NCBI RefSeq assembly: GCF_900182655.1
Contig: NZ_FXTC01000014.1
Coordinates: 58,676-122,675 of the forward strand
Length of the DNA stretch: 64,000 nucleotides
Direction: 5' to 3'
Origin: Chryseobacterium rhizoplanae
GTDB taxonomy: Bacteria; Bacteroidota; Bacteroidia; Flavobacteriales; Weeksellaceae
This document shows positions 7,877 through 15,846 of this stretch, one piece after another. The notes under the pieces were generated by a model that searched no databases, was not told where the DNA came from, and saw only the letters and a list, made by a program, of their open reading frames with translations. A program made the position numbers and the translations under genes. The stretch's first letter is position 1, and each line of letters opens with the position of its first letter.

Positions 7877-8341
7877 ATGAATCAGCTTTTAGATTTATTA
7901 AAAACAATTCCCGATCCGGAAATTCCGGTGATTGATATCGTGGAATTAGGAATCGTAAGAGATGCACAAATCACAGGTGAAAATACTTGTGAAGTGATCA
8001 TTACGCCTACTTATTCTGCCTGTCCTGCAATGTTTACCATTGAAGAGGATATTATCAAAATGATGAAAGAAAACGGGTGGGAAGCAAAAGTAGTTACCAA
8101 GATGTTTCCGATCTGGACAACGGACTGGATAACTGATGAAGCGAGAGAAAAACTTCGTGTTTACGGAATCACCCCTCCTGAAAAAGGAGCCGATGAACAT
8201 CATATCGGGAAACCGAAAAAATGTCCACGCTGTGGTTCTGAGCATACCAAACAGATCAGCAGATTTGGGTCTACTTTATGTAAGGCCTCTTATCAATGCC
8301 TAGACTGCCTGGAACCTTTTGATTATTTTAAATGTCATTAG
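7877..8341 (+). CDS. paaD: Phenylacetyl-CoA epoxidase accessory protein PaaD
   Basis: Needed for maturation of the epoxidase; it belongs to the MIP18/DUF59 family linked to iron-sulfur or di-iron assembly. The 154 residues start with the DUF59 signature PDPEIPVIDIVELGIVRD (about residues 13-30), with the conserved cysteine in TPTYSACPAM. A C-terminal zinc-ribbon-like module has CPRC, then CLDC and a final Cys-His (about residues 115-154), as in other PaaD proteins. It follows the inserted hydrolase by three bases rather than paaC directly. Confidence 0.94.
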   Translation: MNQLLDLLKTIPDPEIPVIDIVELGIVRDAQITGENTCEVIITPTYSACPAMFTIEEDIIKMMKENGWEAKVVTKMFPIWTTDWITDEAREKLRVYGITPPEKGADEHHIGKPKKCPRCGSEHTKQISRFGSTLCKASYQCLDCLEPFDYFKCH

Positions 8342-8492
8342 TGTAACGATAGATTAATGTACAATTTATCAATAAAACTGACGGATATGCAGAGCATAAC
8401 GATGCTGTTGTTAGATTGTTAAAATCTTAGGTGGTTACATGAATTTATATTGTTAAATTAGTGCATTGTTAAATAATAAATTAATAAAAACT
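8342..8492. repeat. Intergenic repeat-like region before paaG
   Basis: This 151-bp gap has words such as TAATGTACAATTTATCAAT and ATTGTTAAATTAGTGCATTG that recall the CAATGTA element family, but the core is missing and the arms pair less well. I see no gene here. Confidence 0.4.
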
Positions 8493-9293
8493 ATGTATAC
8501 ACAACTCGATATTGAAACGCATTTTGACGGGAAGCTTAAAATTGCATATCTTAATCAACCGGAAACAATGAACGCCCTCACCAAGCCGGCTTTATCAGAT
8601 CTTAGAGATTTTGTTAAAGAATGCAGTGAAGACGAAACGGTAAGATGTGTTGCTATCTCCGGAAGAGGAAGAGCGTTTTGCTCAGGTCAGAATCTGGATG
8701 AAGCTTTTGTGGTAGGAAAAGAACACCATGATCATGACATTATCAGAAAAATTGTGGTAGACTATTATAACCCTTTAGTGTTAGAAGTTACCCGTTGCAA
8801 AAAACCGGTTATTGCTTTAGTAAACGGTCCTGCAGTAGGAGCTGGAGCGATGTTGGCTTTAATCTCTGACTTCGTTTTAGCGAATGAAAAAGCATATTTT
8901 GCTCAGGCATTTTCAAATATCGGTTTAATTCCTGATACAGGAGGAACGTACTTCTTACCGAAGCTTTTAGGCAGACAATTGGCCAATTATTTAGCATTTA
9001 CAGGTAAAAAATTATCTGCAGAAGAATCTAAAGTTCATGGTCTTGTTGCTGAAGTTTTCACTGAAGAAGAATTTGTTCCAAAATCTATGGAAATTCTTGA
9101 AAGAATGGCGAATATGCCTACAGCGGCTCTTAAGCTTACAAAAAAAGCTTTTGCCAATTCTTATACCAACACATTGAAAGAACAGCTTGAGCTGGAAGGA
9201 GACCTACAGCAGGAAGCTGCAGAAACAGAAGACTTCATTGAAGGAGTAAATGCCTTTTTACAGAAAAGAAAACCTAATTATAAAGGAAAATAA
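8493..9293 (+). CDS. paaG: Ring-1,2-epoxyphenylacetyl-CoA isomerase PaaG
   Basis: A crotonase-fold protein of 266 residues that turns the epoxide into the oxepin-CoA and also shifts the double bond later in the pathway. FSNIGLIPDTGGTYFLPKLL carries the catalytic aspartate of PaaG in place of the hydratase glutamate, and the CoA-binding oxyanion segment GPAVGAGAMLALISD lacks the first hydratase glutamate, as in PaaG. The end FLQKRKPNYKGK also matches. I use ATG 8493; an upstream TTG at 8466 lies in repeat-like sequence. Confidence 0.93.
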   Translation: MYTQLDIETHFDGKLKIAYLNQPETMNALTKPALSDLRDFVKECSEDETVRCVAISGRGRAFCSGQNLDEAFVVGKEHHDHDIIRKIVVDYYNPLVLEVTRCKKPVIALVNGPAVGAGAMLALISDFVLANEKAYFAQAFSNIGLIPDTGGTYFLPKLLGRQLANYLAFTGKKLSAEESKVHGLVAEVFTEEEFVPKSMEILERMANMPTAALKLTKKAFANSYTNTLKEQLELEGDLQQEAAETEDFIEGVNAFLQKRKPNYKGK

Positions 9294-9298
9294 GAACT

Positions 9299-9398
9299 AA
9301 TATAACAATGTACCAATGTAGCAGTTTATCAATGAGATGCTTCGACAAGCTCAGCATGACAATGATTGTTACATTGTTACATTGATACACTGTTACAT
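9299..9398. repeat. Intergenic ~100-bp repeat, inverted copy 2
   Basis: This gap between paaG and paaH is the near reverse complement of 5816-5915, with the core at 9337-9358. An apparent ATG at 9337 in frame with paaH belongs to the repeat and is not a real start. Confidence 0.75.
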
Positions 9399-9399
9399 T

Positions 9400-10536
9400 A
9401 TGAAATATGTAGGAATTATCGGTGCCGGAACGATGGGAATCGGCATTGCACAAGTAGCCGCAACGAACGGATGCAAAGTTTGGGTATATGACGCCAACGC
9501 AAAACAAGTAGAAACGGCAACGGTAGGTCTGGAAAAAACATTGACCAAATTGGTTGATAAACAAAAAATTTCGGCAGAGAAAATGACTGAAATTTTAGCT
9601 AATATTTCCATTGCTACAGAATTGAAGGATTTCAAAGATTGTGAGCTGATTATAGAAGCCATTATCGAAAACAAAGAGATTAAAACCAAAGTGTTTACAG
9701 AGCTTGAAAATTATGTTTCAGAAAGCTGTATCCTTAGTTCCAATACCTCATCTATTTCTATCACCTCTCTTGGTGCAGAACTAAAGAAACCGGAGCGTTT
9801 CATCGGAATTCACTTTTTCAATCCGGCTCCGTTGATGCCTTTAGTGGAAGTTATTCCATCCTTATTGACAGAAAAAACTTTAGCAGAAAAAATCTATAAC
9901 CTCATGAAAGAATGGGGGAAGACTCCGGTTATTGCCAAAGATATTCCAGGGTTCATTGTCAACAGAATTGCCAGACCTTACTATGGGGAAGGACTTAGAA
10001 TTGTTGAAGAGAATATTGCAACACCGGAACAGGTGGATGATGCCATGAAAACTTTAGGAAATTTCAAAATGGGACCTTTTGAATTGATGGATCTTATCGG
10101 AGTTGATGTAAACTTCGCTGTAACAACAACCGTTTATAAAGACTATTTCTACGATCCGAAATATAAGCCATCATTACTTCAGCAAAGAATGTCTGAAGCC
10201 AAACTTCACGGCAGAAAAACAGGAAAAGGTTTCTACGATTATAACGAAGGAGCAGATAAGCCTGTCGCTCAGAAAGATGATTCTTTATACCAGCAGATAT
10301 TTTTAAGAATCATTTCTATGCTGATCAATGAAGCGGTTGAAGCCAAAAGATTAGGCGTTGCGAATGACGAAGATATTGAGCTGGCAATGCAGAAAGGCGT
10401 GAACTATCCAAAAGGATTATTAGGCTGGGGCAAAGAAATCGGATATGCAAAAATCTCCGAAACCTTACAAAACCTTTACGAAGAATATCAGGAAGAAAGA
10501 TACAGACAAAGTCCTTTGCTTCGTAAAATGAATTAG
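9400..10536 (+). CDS. paaH: 3-hydroxyacyl-CoA dehydrogenase PaaH
   Basis: Oxidises 3-hydroxyadipyl-CoA to 3-oxoadipyl-CoA with NAD+. From ATG 9400 there are 378 residues. The Rossmann motif GAGTMGIGIAQVAA opens the protein; SNTSSISITSL and IGIHFFNPAPLMPLVEVIP (catalytic histidine in GIHFFNP) and the C-domain KDIPGFIVNRIARPYY follow, then a second C-terminal 3HCDH domain. E. coli PaaH is about 475 residues, so this is the shorter form. The start is set by the Rossmann strand MKYVGIIGAG; upstream in-frame sequence is repeat. Confidence 0.93.
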   Translation: MKYVGIIGAGTMGIGIAQVAATNGCKVWVYDANAKQVETATVGLEKTLTKLVDKQKISAEKMTEILANISIATELKDFKDCELIIEAIIENKEIKTKVFTELENYVSESCILSSNTSSISITSLGAELKKPERFIGIHFFNPAPLMPLVEVIPSLLTEKTLAEKIYNLMKEWGKTPVIAKDIPGFIVNRIARPYYGEGLRIVEENIATPEQVDDAMKTLGNFKMGPFELMDLIGVDVNFAVTTTVYKDYFYDPKYKPSLLQQRMSEAKLHGRKTGKGFYDYNEGADKPVAQKDDSLYQQIFLRIISMLINEAVEAKRLGVANDEDIELAMQKGVNYPKGLLGWGKEIGYAKISETLQNLYEEYQEERYRQSPLLRKMN

Positions 10537-10625
10537 ATAATTTGAAAATGTATCAATTTGAAAATTGATGATAACATGTTTTCATTTTCAAATTCTCAAA
10601 TTTATTTAATTCTCAAATTAATATT
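10537..10625. repeat. Intergenic inverted repeat, AATTTGAAAAT family, copy 2
   Basis: AATTTGAAAATGTATCAATT on the left mirrors CATTTTCAAATTCTCAAATT on the right. It has the same word content as the elements at 4773-4875 and 13346-13441. Confidence 0.7.
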
Positions 10626-10934
10626 ATGAATATAGAAGAGTTCAGAGCGGAGCTGGAGACCAGGCTTTTCATTGAGAAAAAGTATTTAACTCAGGAGGCT
10701 TCCTCTGTCGATGCTGAGGAAAGGCTTGAGCTGTTAGGAAAGTTTAATGAGAAATATAAAGAGCTGATCAGAAGATTAGCTATTGAAAATGGAATTGATT
10801 TAAATGAATCCTATCCCTCTGAAAATTCATCAGACTCTGAAAATCTTTCATATGAGCAAATCATTCTGGGTAAAACAATGAATGTTTATGACAGATTATC
10901 CGATGAGCTGTATGAAGAAATAACAAACATATAA
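10626..10934 (+). CDS. Small charged protein of unknown function in the paa operon
   Basis: A 102-residue acidic, helix-rich protein (MNIEEFRAELETRLFIEKKY at the start). No signal peptide, membrane segment, cysteine or recognisable domain is visible. Glu/Lys-rich heptad-like stretches (EERLELLGKFNEKYKELIRR, residues 31-50) suggest a helical hairpin or short coiled coil. It ends five bases before paaI, so it is co-translated with it, and lies downstream of paaH. I do not recognise it. Its position suggests a pathway-linked or regulatory accessory, but that is inference. Confidence 0.75.
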   Translation: MNIEEFRAELETRLFIEKKYLTQEASSVDAEERLELLGKFNEKYKELIRRLAIENGIDLNESYPSENSSDSENLSYEQIILGKTMNVYDRLSDELYEEITNI

Positions 10935-10939
10935 TAGAA

Positions 10940-11353
10940 ATGAATCCAAGACAAGTAGCAGATTATATGTTCAATCAGGATTATTTTTCCCAGTGGATGA
11001 ATATTAAGATGATTGAAGTAAAAGAAAATTACTGTTTAATAGAAATGCCGATTAAGAAAGATATGATTAATGGGCTTAAAACAGTTCATGGCGGGGTTAC
11101 CTTTGCTTTTGCAGACTCTGCGCTGGCATTTTCATCCAATAATACCGGGGATGCTGCAGTAGCGCTGAACTGTATCATCAATTTTACCAAAGCAGGAAAA
11201 GAAGGAGATGTCTTCAGAGCAGAAAGTGTGTTGGTGAATGACACGAGAAAAACAGCCGTTTATGATATTCAGATAACCAATCAAAGTCAGGAGCTGATTG
11301 CAAAATTTGTAGGAACGGTTTACAAAATCGGGAAGAAAGTAACAGACTTATAA
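10940..11353 (+). CDS. paaI: Hotdog-fold acyl-CoA thioesterase PaaI
   Basis: A 137-residue hotdog thioesterase. The signature VHGGVTFAFADSALAFSSN (about residues 52-70) contains the HGG turn and the catalytic aspartate typical of PaaI. PaaI hydrolyses stalled phenylacetyl-CoA derivatives and protects the cell from trapped CoA or reactive intermediates. The length is normal. It lies five bases after the small unknown gene and before paaJ. Confidence 0.92.
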   Translation: MNPRQVADYMFNQDYFSQWMNIKMIEVKENYCLIEMPIKKDMINGLKTVHGGVTFAFADSALAFSSNNTGDAAVALNCIINFTKAGKEGDVFRAESVLVNDTRKTAVYDIQITNQSQELIAKFVGTVYKIGKKVTDL

Positions 11354-11383
11354 AAACTAAAACCAGACACCAAATTAAACAAA

Positions 11384-12079
11384 ATGAGAAAAATAATTGC
11401 ATTGCTTTTCGGGATTTCAGCTCTTTTGATGAATGCCCAACAGAAAGTAAATGAAGCTTTGAAAAAAGAACTCGATGAGATTATGAAGGTGGATCAGGGA
11501 TACAGAAAACTGTTTGATACCGAAATAACGCCGGAAAAAAGAGAGCAGCTCCTGACAACCCTTAATATTGACAAAGAAGAGTTCAAAAAGAAAGGCTGGC
11601 AGATGGTGGCAGAACATGATAGTCTGAACGTGCAGAAAATAGAAAATATTATTGCTCAATATGGCTATCCCGGAAAAACATTGGTAAGAGAACCTACAAA
11701 CCAGGCCGCATGGTACGTAATCCAGCATTCAACCAAGATTGGAAAATATCTTCCTCTCATAAAAGAAGCTGGAAAAAAGAAAGAAATTCCTTTTACATGG
11801 GTTGCCATGATGGAAGATAGGTATCTGATGCAGGAAGATAAAGAACAGATCTACGGTACACAGGGAAAAGGAGAAATGACAAAAGATAAGAACGGAAAAC
11901 AAGTCTTTGTCAATTTTGTCTGGCCTGTTAAAGATCTTAAAAATGTTAATAAAAGAAGAAAAGAAGCAGGTTTTGATTCCACTATTGAAGAAAACGCCAA
12001 AAGAATGTACGGGCCGGATTTCAAATACGAACCCTATACTTTAAAACAGGCTTTAGAACTAAGAAATAAAAACAAATAA
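11384..12079 (+). CDS. Exported DUF6624-like protein
   Basis: A 231-residue protein with a signal peptide (MRKIIALLFGISALLMNAQQ). The body, with YGYPGKTLVREPTNQAAWYV and IQHSTKIGKYLPLIKEA, resembles the DUF6624 family frequent in Bacteroidota; a conserved WVAMMEDRYLMQEDKEQIYG segment follows. The function of that family is unknown. It sits in the paa cluster between paaI and paaJ, 30 bp after paaI, but has no visible link to aromatic catabolism. The family name is from memory. Confidence 0.75.
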   Translation: MRKIIALLFGISALLMNAQQKVNEALKKELDEIMKVDQGYRKLFDTEITPEKREQLLTTLNIDKEEFKKKGWQMVAEHDSLNVQKIENIIAQYGYPGKTLVREPTNQAAWYVIQHSTKIGKYLPLIKEAGKKKEIPFTWVAMMEDRYLMQEDKEQIYGTQGKGEMTKDKNGKQVFVNFVWPVKDLKNVNKRRKEAGFDSTIEENAKRMYGPDFKYEPYTLKQALELRNKNK

Positions 12080-12139
12080 ATAGAAAAAAGGAGTTTGATA
12101 ATTTCAAATTATGCATTATCCTATTTTCAAAGTAAAATT

Positions 12140-13345
12140 ATGAACAACGTATACATCATAGACTATGTCAGAACTCCCATCTCAAAACTGCAGGGAGGAT
12201 TATCAGAGGTAAGAGCAGATGATTTAGCTGCTATTGTGATCAAGGAAGTAGTTGCGAGAAATCCTGAAGTTCCTGTAGAGGAAATTGAAGACGTTATTTT
12301 CGGATGTGCCAACCAGGCAGGAGAAGATAATAGAAACGTAGCAAGAATGGGACTTTTACTGGCTGGTCTTCCTTATAAAATCGGAGGTGAGACGGTAAAC
12401 AGACTATGTGCTTCCGGAATGTCTGCTGTAGCCAATGCATTCCGTTCCATTGCTGCAGGTGAAGGCGAAATTTATATTGCAGGTGGAGTCGAGCATATGA
12501 CCCGTTCTCCTTATGTGATGTCAAAACCAAGTGCTGCTTTCGGAAGAGACAGCCAGATGTTTGATACCACTTTCGGATGGCGTTTCATCAATCCTAAAAT
12601 GAAAGAATTATACGGGGTTGCCGGAATGGGAGAAACTGCTGAAAACTTAGCAGATATCCACCAGATCAACAGGGAAGATCAGGATAAATTTGCTCTTTGG
12701 TCTCAGCAGAAAGCAACGAAAGCTCAGGAAAGCGGAAGGCTGGCAGAAGAAATTGTAAAAGTTGAGATTCCTCAAAGAAAAGGGGATCCTGTTGTTTTCG
12801 AAAAAGATGAATTTATCAAGCCGACGTCTTCTATGGAAGGTTTGGCGAAACTGCGTCCGGCTTTCAGAAAAGAAGGAACGGTAACTGCAGGAAATGCTTC
12901 AGGAATGAATGACGGAGCCGCTGCTTTGATTTTAGCAAGTGAAGAGGCCGTAAAAAAATATGGATTAAAACCAAAAGCAAAAATTCTGGGATCATCCGTA
13001 GCAGGGGTAGAGCCAAGAATCATGGGAATTGGTCCTGTAGAAGCCACTCAAAAATTATTGAAGAGATTAAATCTTTCTCTTGAAGATATGGACATCATCG
13101 AACTCAACGAAGCATTCGCAGCACAGGCACTTGCTGTGACAAGAAGTTTAGGATTAAAAGATGATGACGCAAGAATAAATCCAAATGGTGGAGCAATAGC
13201 AATTGGTCACCCACTGGGAGTTTCCGGAGCCAGAATTGTAGGTTCTGCAGCTATGGAACTTCAGAAGCAGGATAAGAAATATGCATTGTGTACCCTTTGT
13301 ATCGGTGTCGGACAGGGATATGCAATGGTAATCGAAAAAGTATAA
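12140..13345 (+). CDS. paaJ: 3-oxoadipyl-CoA/3-oxo-5,6-dehydrosuberyl-CoA thiolase PaaJ
   Basis: Cleaves the last beta-oxidation intermediates to acetyl-CoA and succinyl-CoA. The 401-residue protein has the nucleophilic cysteine in NRLCASGMSAVANA (about residue 90), NEAFAAQALAV, the histidine of GGAIAIGHPLGVSGAR and the second catalytic cysteine in CTLCIGVGQG near the end: the full thiolase set. I start at ATG 12140 (MNNVYIIDYVRTP); 15 codons of open frame upstream do not look coding. Confidence 0.95.
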   Translation: MNNVYIIDYVRTPISKLQGGLSEVRADDLAAIVIKEVVARNPEVPVEEIEDVIFGCANQAGEDNRNVARMGLLLAGLPYKIGGETVNRLCASGMSAVANAFRSIAAGEGEIYIAGGVEHMTRSPYVMSKPSAAFGRDSQMFDTTFGWRFINPKMKELYGVAGMGETAENLADIHQINREDQDKFALWSQQKATKAQESGRLAEEIVKVEIPQRKGDPVVFEKDEFIKPTSSMEGLAKLRPAFRKEGTVTAGNASGMNDGAAALILASEEAVKKYGLKPKAKILGSSVAGVEPRIMGIGPVEATQKLLKRLNLSLEDMDIIELNEAFAAQALAVTRSLGLKDDDARINPNGGAIAIGHPLGVSGARIVGSAAMELQKQDKKYALCTLCIGVGQGYAMVIEKV

Positions 13346-13441
13346 TTAATTTGAAAGTGAGTTGATTTGAGAATTTGAAAATGTTTTAAAGACATTATCA
13401 ATATTCAAATTATCCCATTCTCAGATTTTCAAATTAAAAAA
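13346..13441. repeat. Intergenic inverted repeat, AATTTGAAAAT family, copy 3
   Basis: Left arm words AATTTGAAAGTGAG and GAATTTGAAAATG mirror ATTCAAATTATCCCATTCTC and GATTTTCAAATT on the right. It is the third copy of the family in the cluster, filling the paaJ-paaY gap. Confidence 0.7.
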
Positions 13442-13442
13442 T

Positions 13443-14036
13443 ATGAACATCTACTCATATCACGGGATTCGTCCCATTATAAAACCATCTGCTTACATTC
13501 ACCCGCAGGCAGTCATTATCGGGAATGTAGAAATAGGGGAAGAAGTATATATCGGTCCCAATGCGGTAATCCGTGGAGACTGGGGGAAAATTATCATTAA
13601 AGACGGAGCCAATGTACAGGAAAACTGTACCCTTCATGTTTTCCCGAATATAGAAACCATACTGGAAGAATCTGCACACATCGGACATGGTGCAATCATT
13701 CATTCAGGACACATTGGAAAAAACTGTCTGATTGGAATGAATTCCGTTGTAATGGACAAAGCCTATATCGGTGACGAAAGTATCGTTGGAGCATTGGCTT
13801 TTGTACCGGCTAATTTCAGATGTGAACCAAGGAAACTGATCGTTGGAAGTCCTGCAAAGATTATCCGTGATGTTTCCGATGAAATGATCCATTGGAAAAC
13901 AGAAGGAACAAAACTCTATCAGGAGCTGGCAAGAGAAGGAAAAGAAGCTATTCTGCCTTGTGAGCCTTTTACAGAATATGTTCAGCAGATTCCAACAAAA
14001 ATTGTTGATTACAGTATTTGGGATGATATAAAATAA
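13443..14036 (+). CDS. paaY: Hexapeptide-repeat acyltransferase / gamma-carbonic anhydrase-like protein PaaY
   Basis: A 197-residue left-handed beta-helix protein with repeated hexapeptides such as IIGNVEIGEEVYIGPNAVI and conserved histidines in CTLHVFP and IGHGAIIHSGHIG that bind zinc in gamma-carbonic anhydrases. PaaY is a thioesterase in some bacteria, acting with PaaI on toxic ring intermediates. Its length and position at the end of the core paa genes support this name; a carbonic anhydrase role cannot be excluded. Confidence 0.88.
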   Translation: MNIYSYHGIRPIIKPSAYIHPQAVIIGNVEIGEEVYIGPNAVIRGDWGKIIIKDGANVQENCTLHVFPNIETILEESAHIGHGAIIHSGHIGKNCLIGMNSVVMDKAYIGDESIVGALAFVPANFRCEPRKLIVGSPAKIIRDVSDEMIHWKTEGTKLYQELAREGKEAILPCEPFTEYVQQIPTKIVDYSIWDDIK

Positions 14037-14086
14037 TAGTGTATAAGAAAATCTATTAGTTTCAAAATTTTAATACCAGATTTAAA

Positions 14087-14665
14087 ATGATTAATACAGA
14101 AAATTTTGAATTTGAAGGTACATATCACATCTTCTCTCATGTAAATGGGACTGAAGTTATTTTTCGTGAGCCGTCAAATTATCAATTTTTTCTGAAAAAG
14201 GTAGAAAAATATATTCTTCCGATCGCTTATATTTATGCTTATTGTCTATTACCTAATCATTTTCATTTATTGTTAAGATTTAAGAATTTTGATGATGTGA
14301 ATAGTGAAAATGAGCATCAGTTTTTAATGAAGCATTTTGGGAATTTATTGAATGCTTATGCTAAAGCTTACAACAAAAAATATAATAGAAAAGGAGCTCT
14401 TTTTCTGAATGCAATAAAACGAAAGAAAATATCTGATGAAAAATATTTATTGAAAGTTTTACATTACATCCATAATAATCCGATTAATCACGGATTGGTA
14501 AATAAAATTGATCAATGGAAGCATTCCTCGTATAATTCGTATTTAAATTCTGAAAAAGAAAGTAAATTGAATAGAAAAGAAATCATGCGGTATTTTGATT
14601 CGGTAGAAATTTTTAGAAATTATCATAAGTCTACTATTGAATATGATTTTTTAAATTTTGAATAA
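14087..14665 (+). CDS. REP-associated tyrosine transposase (RAYT), copy 1
   Basis: A 192-residue Y1-type transposase of the IS200/RAYT family. The start FEFEGTYHIFSHVNGTEVIF, the HUH metal motif NHFHLL (His58-Phe-His60) and the catalytic tyrosine region LHYIHNNPINHGLV are all present. RAYTs are single-copy domesticated transposases that recognise palindromic REP sequences. A perfect palindrome (14678-14710) lies 13 bp after its stop and may be its cognate REP. It lies between paaY and an esterase, inside the extended paa cluster, and seems intact. Confidence 0.9.
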   Translation: MINTENFEFEGTYHIFSHVNGTEVIFREPSNYQFFLKKVEKYILPIAYIYAYCLLPNHFHLLLRFKNFDDVNSENEHQFLMKHFGNLLNAYAKAYNKKYNRKGALFLNAIKRKKISDEKYLLKVLHYIHNNPINHGLVNKIDQWKHSSYNSYLNSEKESKLNRKEIMRYFDSVEIFRNYHKSTIEYDFLNFE

Positions 14666-14677
14666 TTGCTAATAATC

Positions 14678-14710
14678 AAACCTAACGGGTTTTAAAAACC
14701 CGTTAGGTTT
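14678..14710. repeat. Perfect palindrome (REP-like or terminator) after RAYT 1
   Basis: Two perfect 16-bp arms (AAACCTAACGGGTTTT and its complement) around one A. It has no long U-tract after it, so it fits a REP element as well as a terminator. The sequence resembles a palindrome I recall as common between flavobacterial genes. Confidence 0.7.
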
Positions 14711-14723
14711 AACAAAAATAAAT

Positions 14724-15551
14724 ATGATTAAAAAAATTGCATTTGTATGCAGTATGGTGTTGGCGATGAATAGTGTGGTATCAGCACAGACTGTTACAAC
14801 AAAACCGCTTACAATAGGAGAAGTGAGGACGATCAAGTCCAAAACGTTAAATGAAGACAGAACGTTGAATATTTATCTTCCACAAGGCTATGATAAAACA
14901 AAATCATACCCGGTGATCTATCTGTTGGATGGAAGTATGAATGAAGATTTTATTCACGTGACAGGATTAGTACAATTCTTTAATCAGATGTATTCCATGC
15001 CGGAAACCATCGTGGTAGGAGTTGCTAATGTAGACAGAAAAAGGGATTTTACTTTTCATACAGATTTGAAGGACTTGCAGAAAGATTATCCTACAACAGG
15101 ACATTCGGATAAGTTTATAGCATTCCTTGAGAAAGAATTAAAACCTTATGTGGAGAGTCAGTTCAAAACAACAGACAAATATTTGTTCGGCCAATCTTTG
15201 GGAGGACTTTTGGCAACAGAAATCCTTTTGAAAAAACCGGAAATGTTCAATAACTATTTTATTATCAGTCCAAGTTTATGGTGGGATGATGAAAGTCTTT
15301 TAAAACAGGCTCCTCAATTACTTGCAAAATCTTCGGATACTAAAAAGTTTGTCTATGTTTCTGTAGGAAAAGGAGAACATCCTGTAATGGTAAAAGATGC
15401 CGAAGCTTTCTACGATGTTTTGACAAAAGCAGGAAAGAAAAACTGGACATTAGAATATAAAATGATGGAAACAGACAATCACGCAACCATTCTTCACAGA
15501 AGTTTATATGAAGGATTAGTGAAAATGTTTCCCTATCAGGAACCGAAGTAA
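14724..15551 (+). CDS. Secreted esterase of the IroE/Fes-like (esterase D) family
   Basis: A 275-residue protein with a signal peptide (residues 1-21, ending VVSAQ), so periplasmic or exported. RTLNIYLPQGYDKTKSYPVI and YLLDG open the esterase fold; the nucleophile elbow is FGQSLGGLLATEI, with SPSLWWDDESLL behind it and the histidine in ETDNHATILH. Members hydrolyse siderophore esters, formylglutathione or acyl esters. No siderophore genes are nearby, so the substrate is open. The next small gene starts 14 bp after its stop. Confidence 0.85.
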   Translation: MIKKIAFVCSMVLAMNSVVSAQTVTTKPLTIGEVRTIKSKTLNEDRTLNIYLPQGYDKTKSYPVIYLLDGSMNEDFIHVTGLVQFFNQMYSMPETIVVGVANVDRKRDFTFHTDLKDLQKDYPTTGHSDKFIAFLEKELKPYVESQFKTTDKYLFGQSLGGLLATEILLKKPEMFNNYFIISPSLWWDDESLLKQAPQLLAKSSDTKKFVYVSVGKGEHPVMVKDAEAFYDVLTKAGKKNWTLEYKMMETDNHATILHRSLYEGLVKMFPYQEPK

Positions 15552-15565
15552 ATAAGTTTCAGCTG

Positions 15566-15838
15566 ATGAACGTTCTGAAAAAATACTGGATTGTAATATT
15601 GATTATTGTCATCATTGTGAATGCGTTAGGATTTTACTTTGCAAAAGAATCAATAGGGATTTCAGATGCTTTGGAACATGTTGAATCAGATGAGGTAATT
15701 GCCAGACTAAAGCAGAAAGACAATTTCTATATTTTTTTTGTTGAAATTGTCATCATTTTAGATTGCTGGCTGGCACTTTTTATCCCTTATCTGGTTATTA
15801 GCAATTTTATTAAAAAGAAAAATCTAAGCAAAAAGTAA
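15566..15838 (+). CDS. Small two-helix membrane protein
   Basis: A 90-residue protein with two hydrophobic segments, about residues 7-26 (WIVILIIVIIVNALGFYFA) and 55-80 (FVEIVIILDCWLALFIPYLV), and a basic tail ending KKKNLSKK. No domain is recognised. It starts 14 bp after the esterase gene and ends eight bases before paaZ, so it is likely co-transcribed with both. No function can be assigned. Confidence 0.7.
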   Translation: MNVLKKYWIVILIIVIIVNALGFYFAKESIGISDALEHVESDEVIARLKQKDNFYIFFVEIVIILDCWLALFIPYLVISNFIKKKNLSKK

Positions 15839-15846
15839 AAAACTAT

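Noticed and set aside
9337..9399. Extended N-terminus of PaaH starting at ATG 9337
   Set aside because: The 21 extra codons are the intergenic repeat; the Rossmann strand begins right at ATG 9400.
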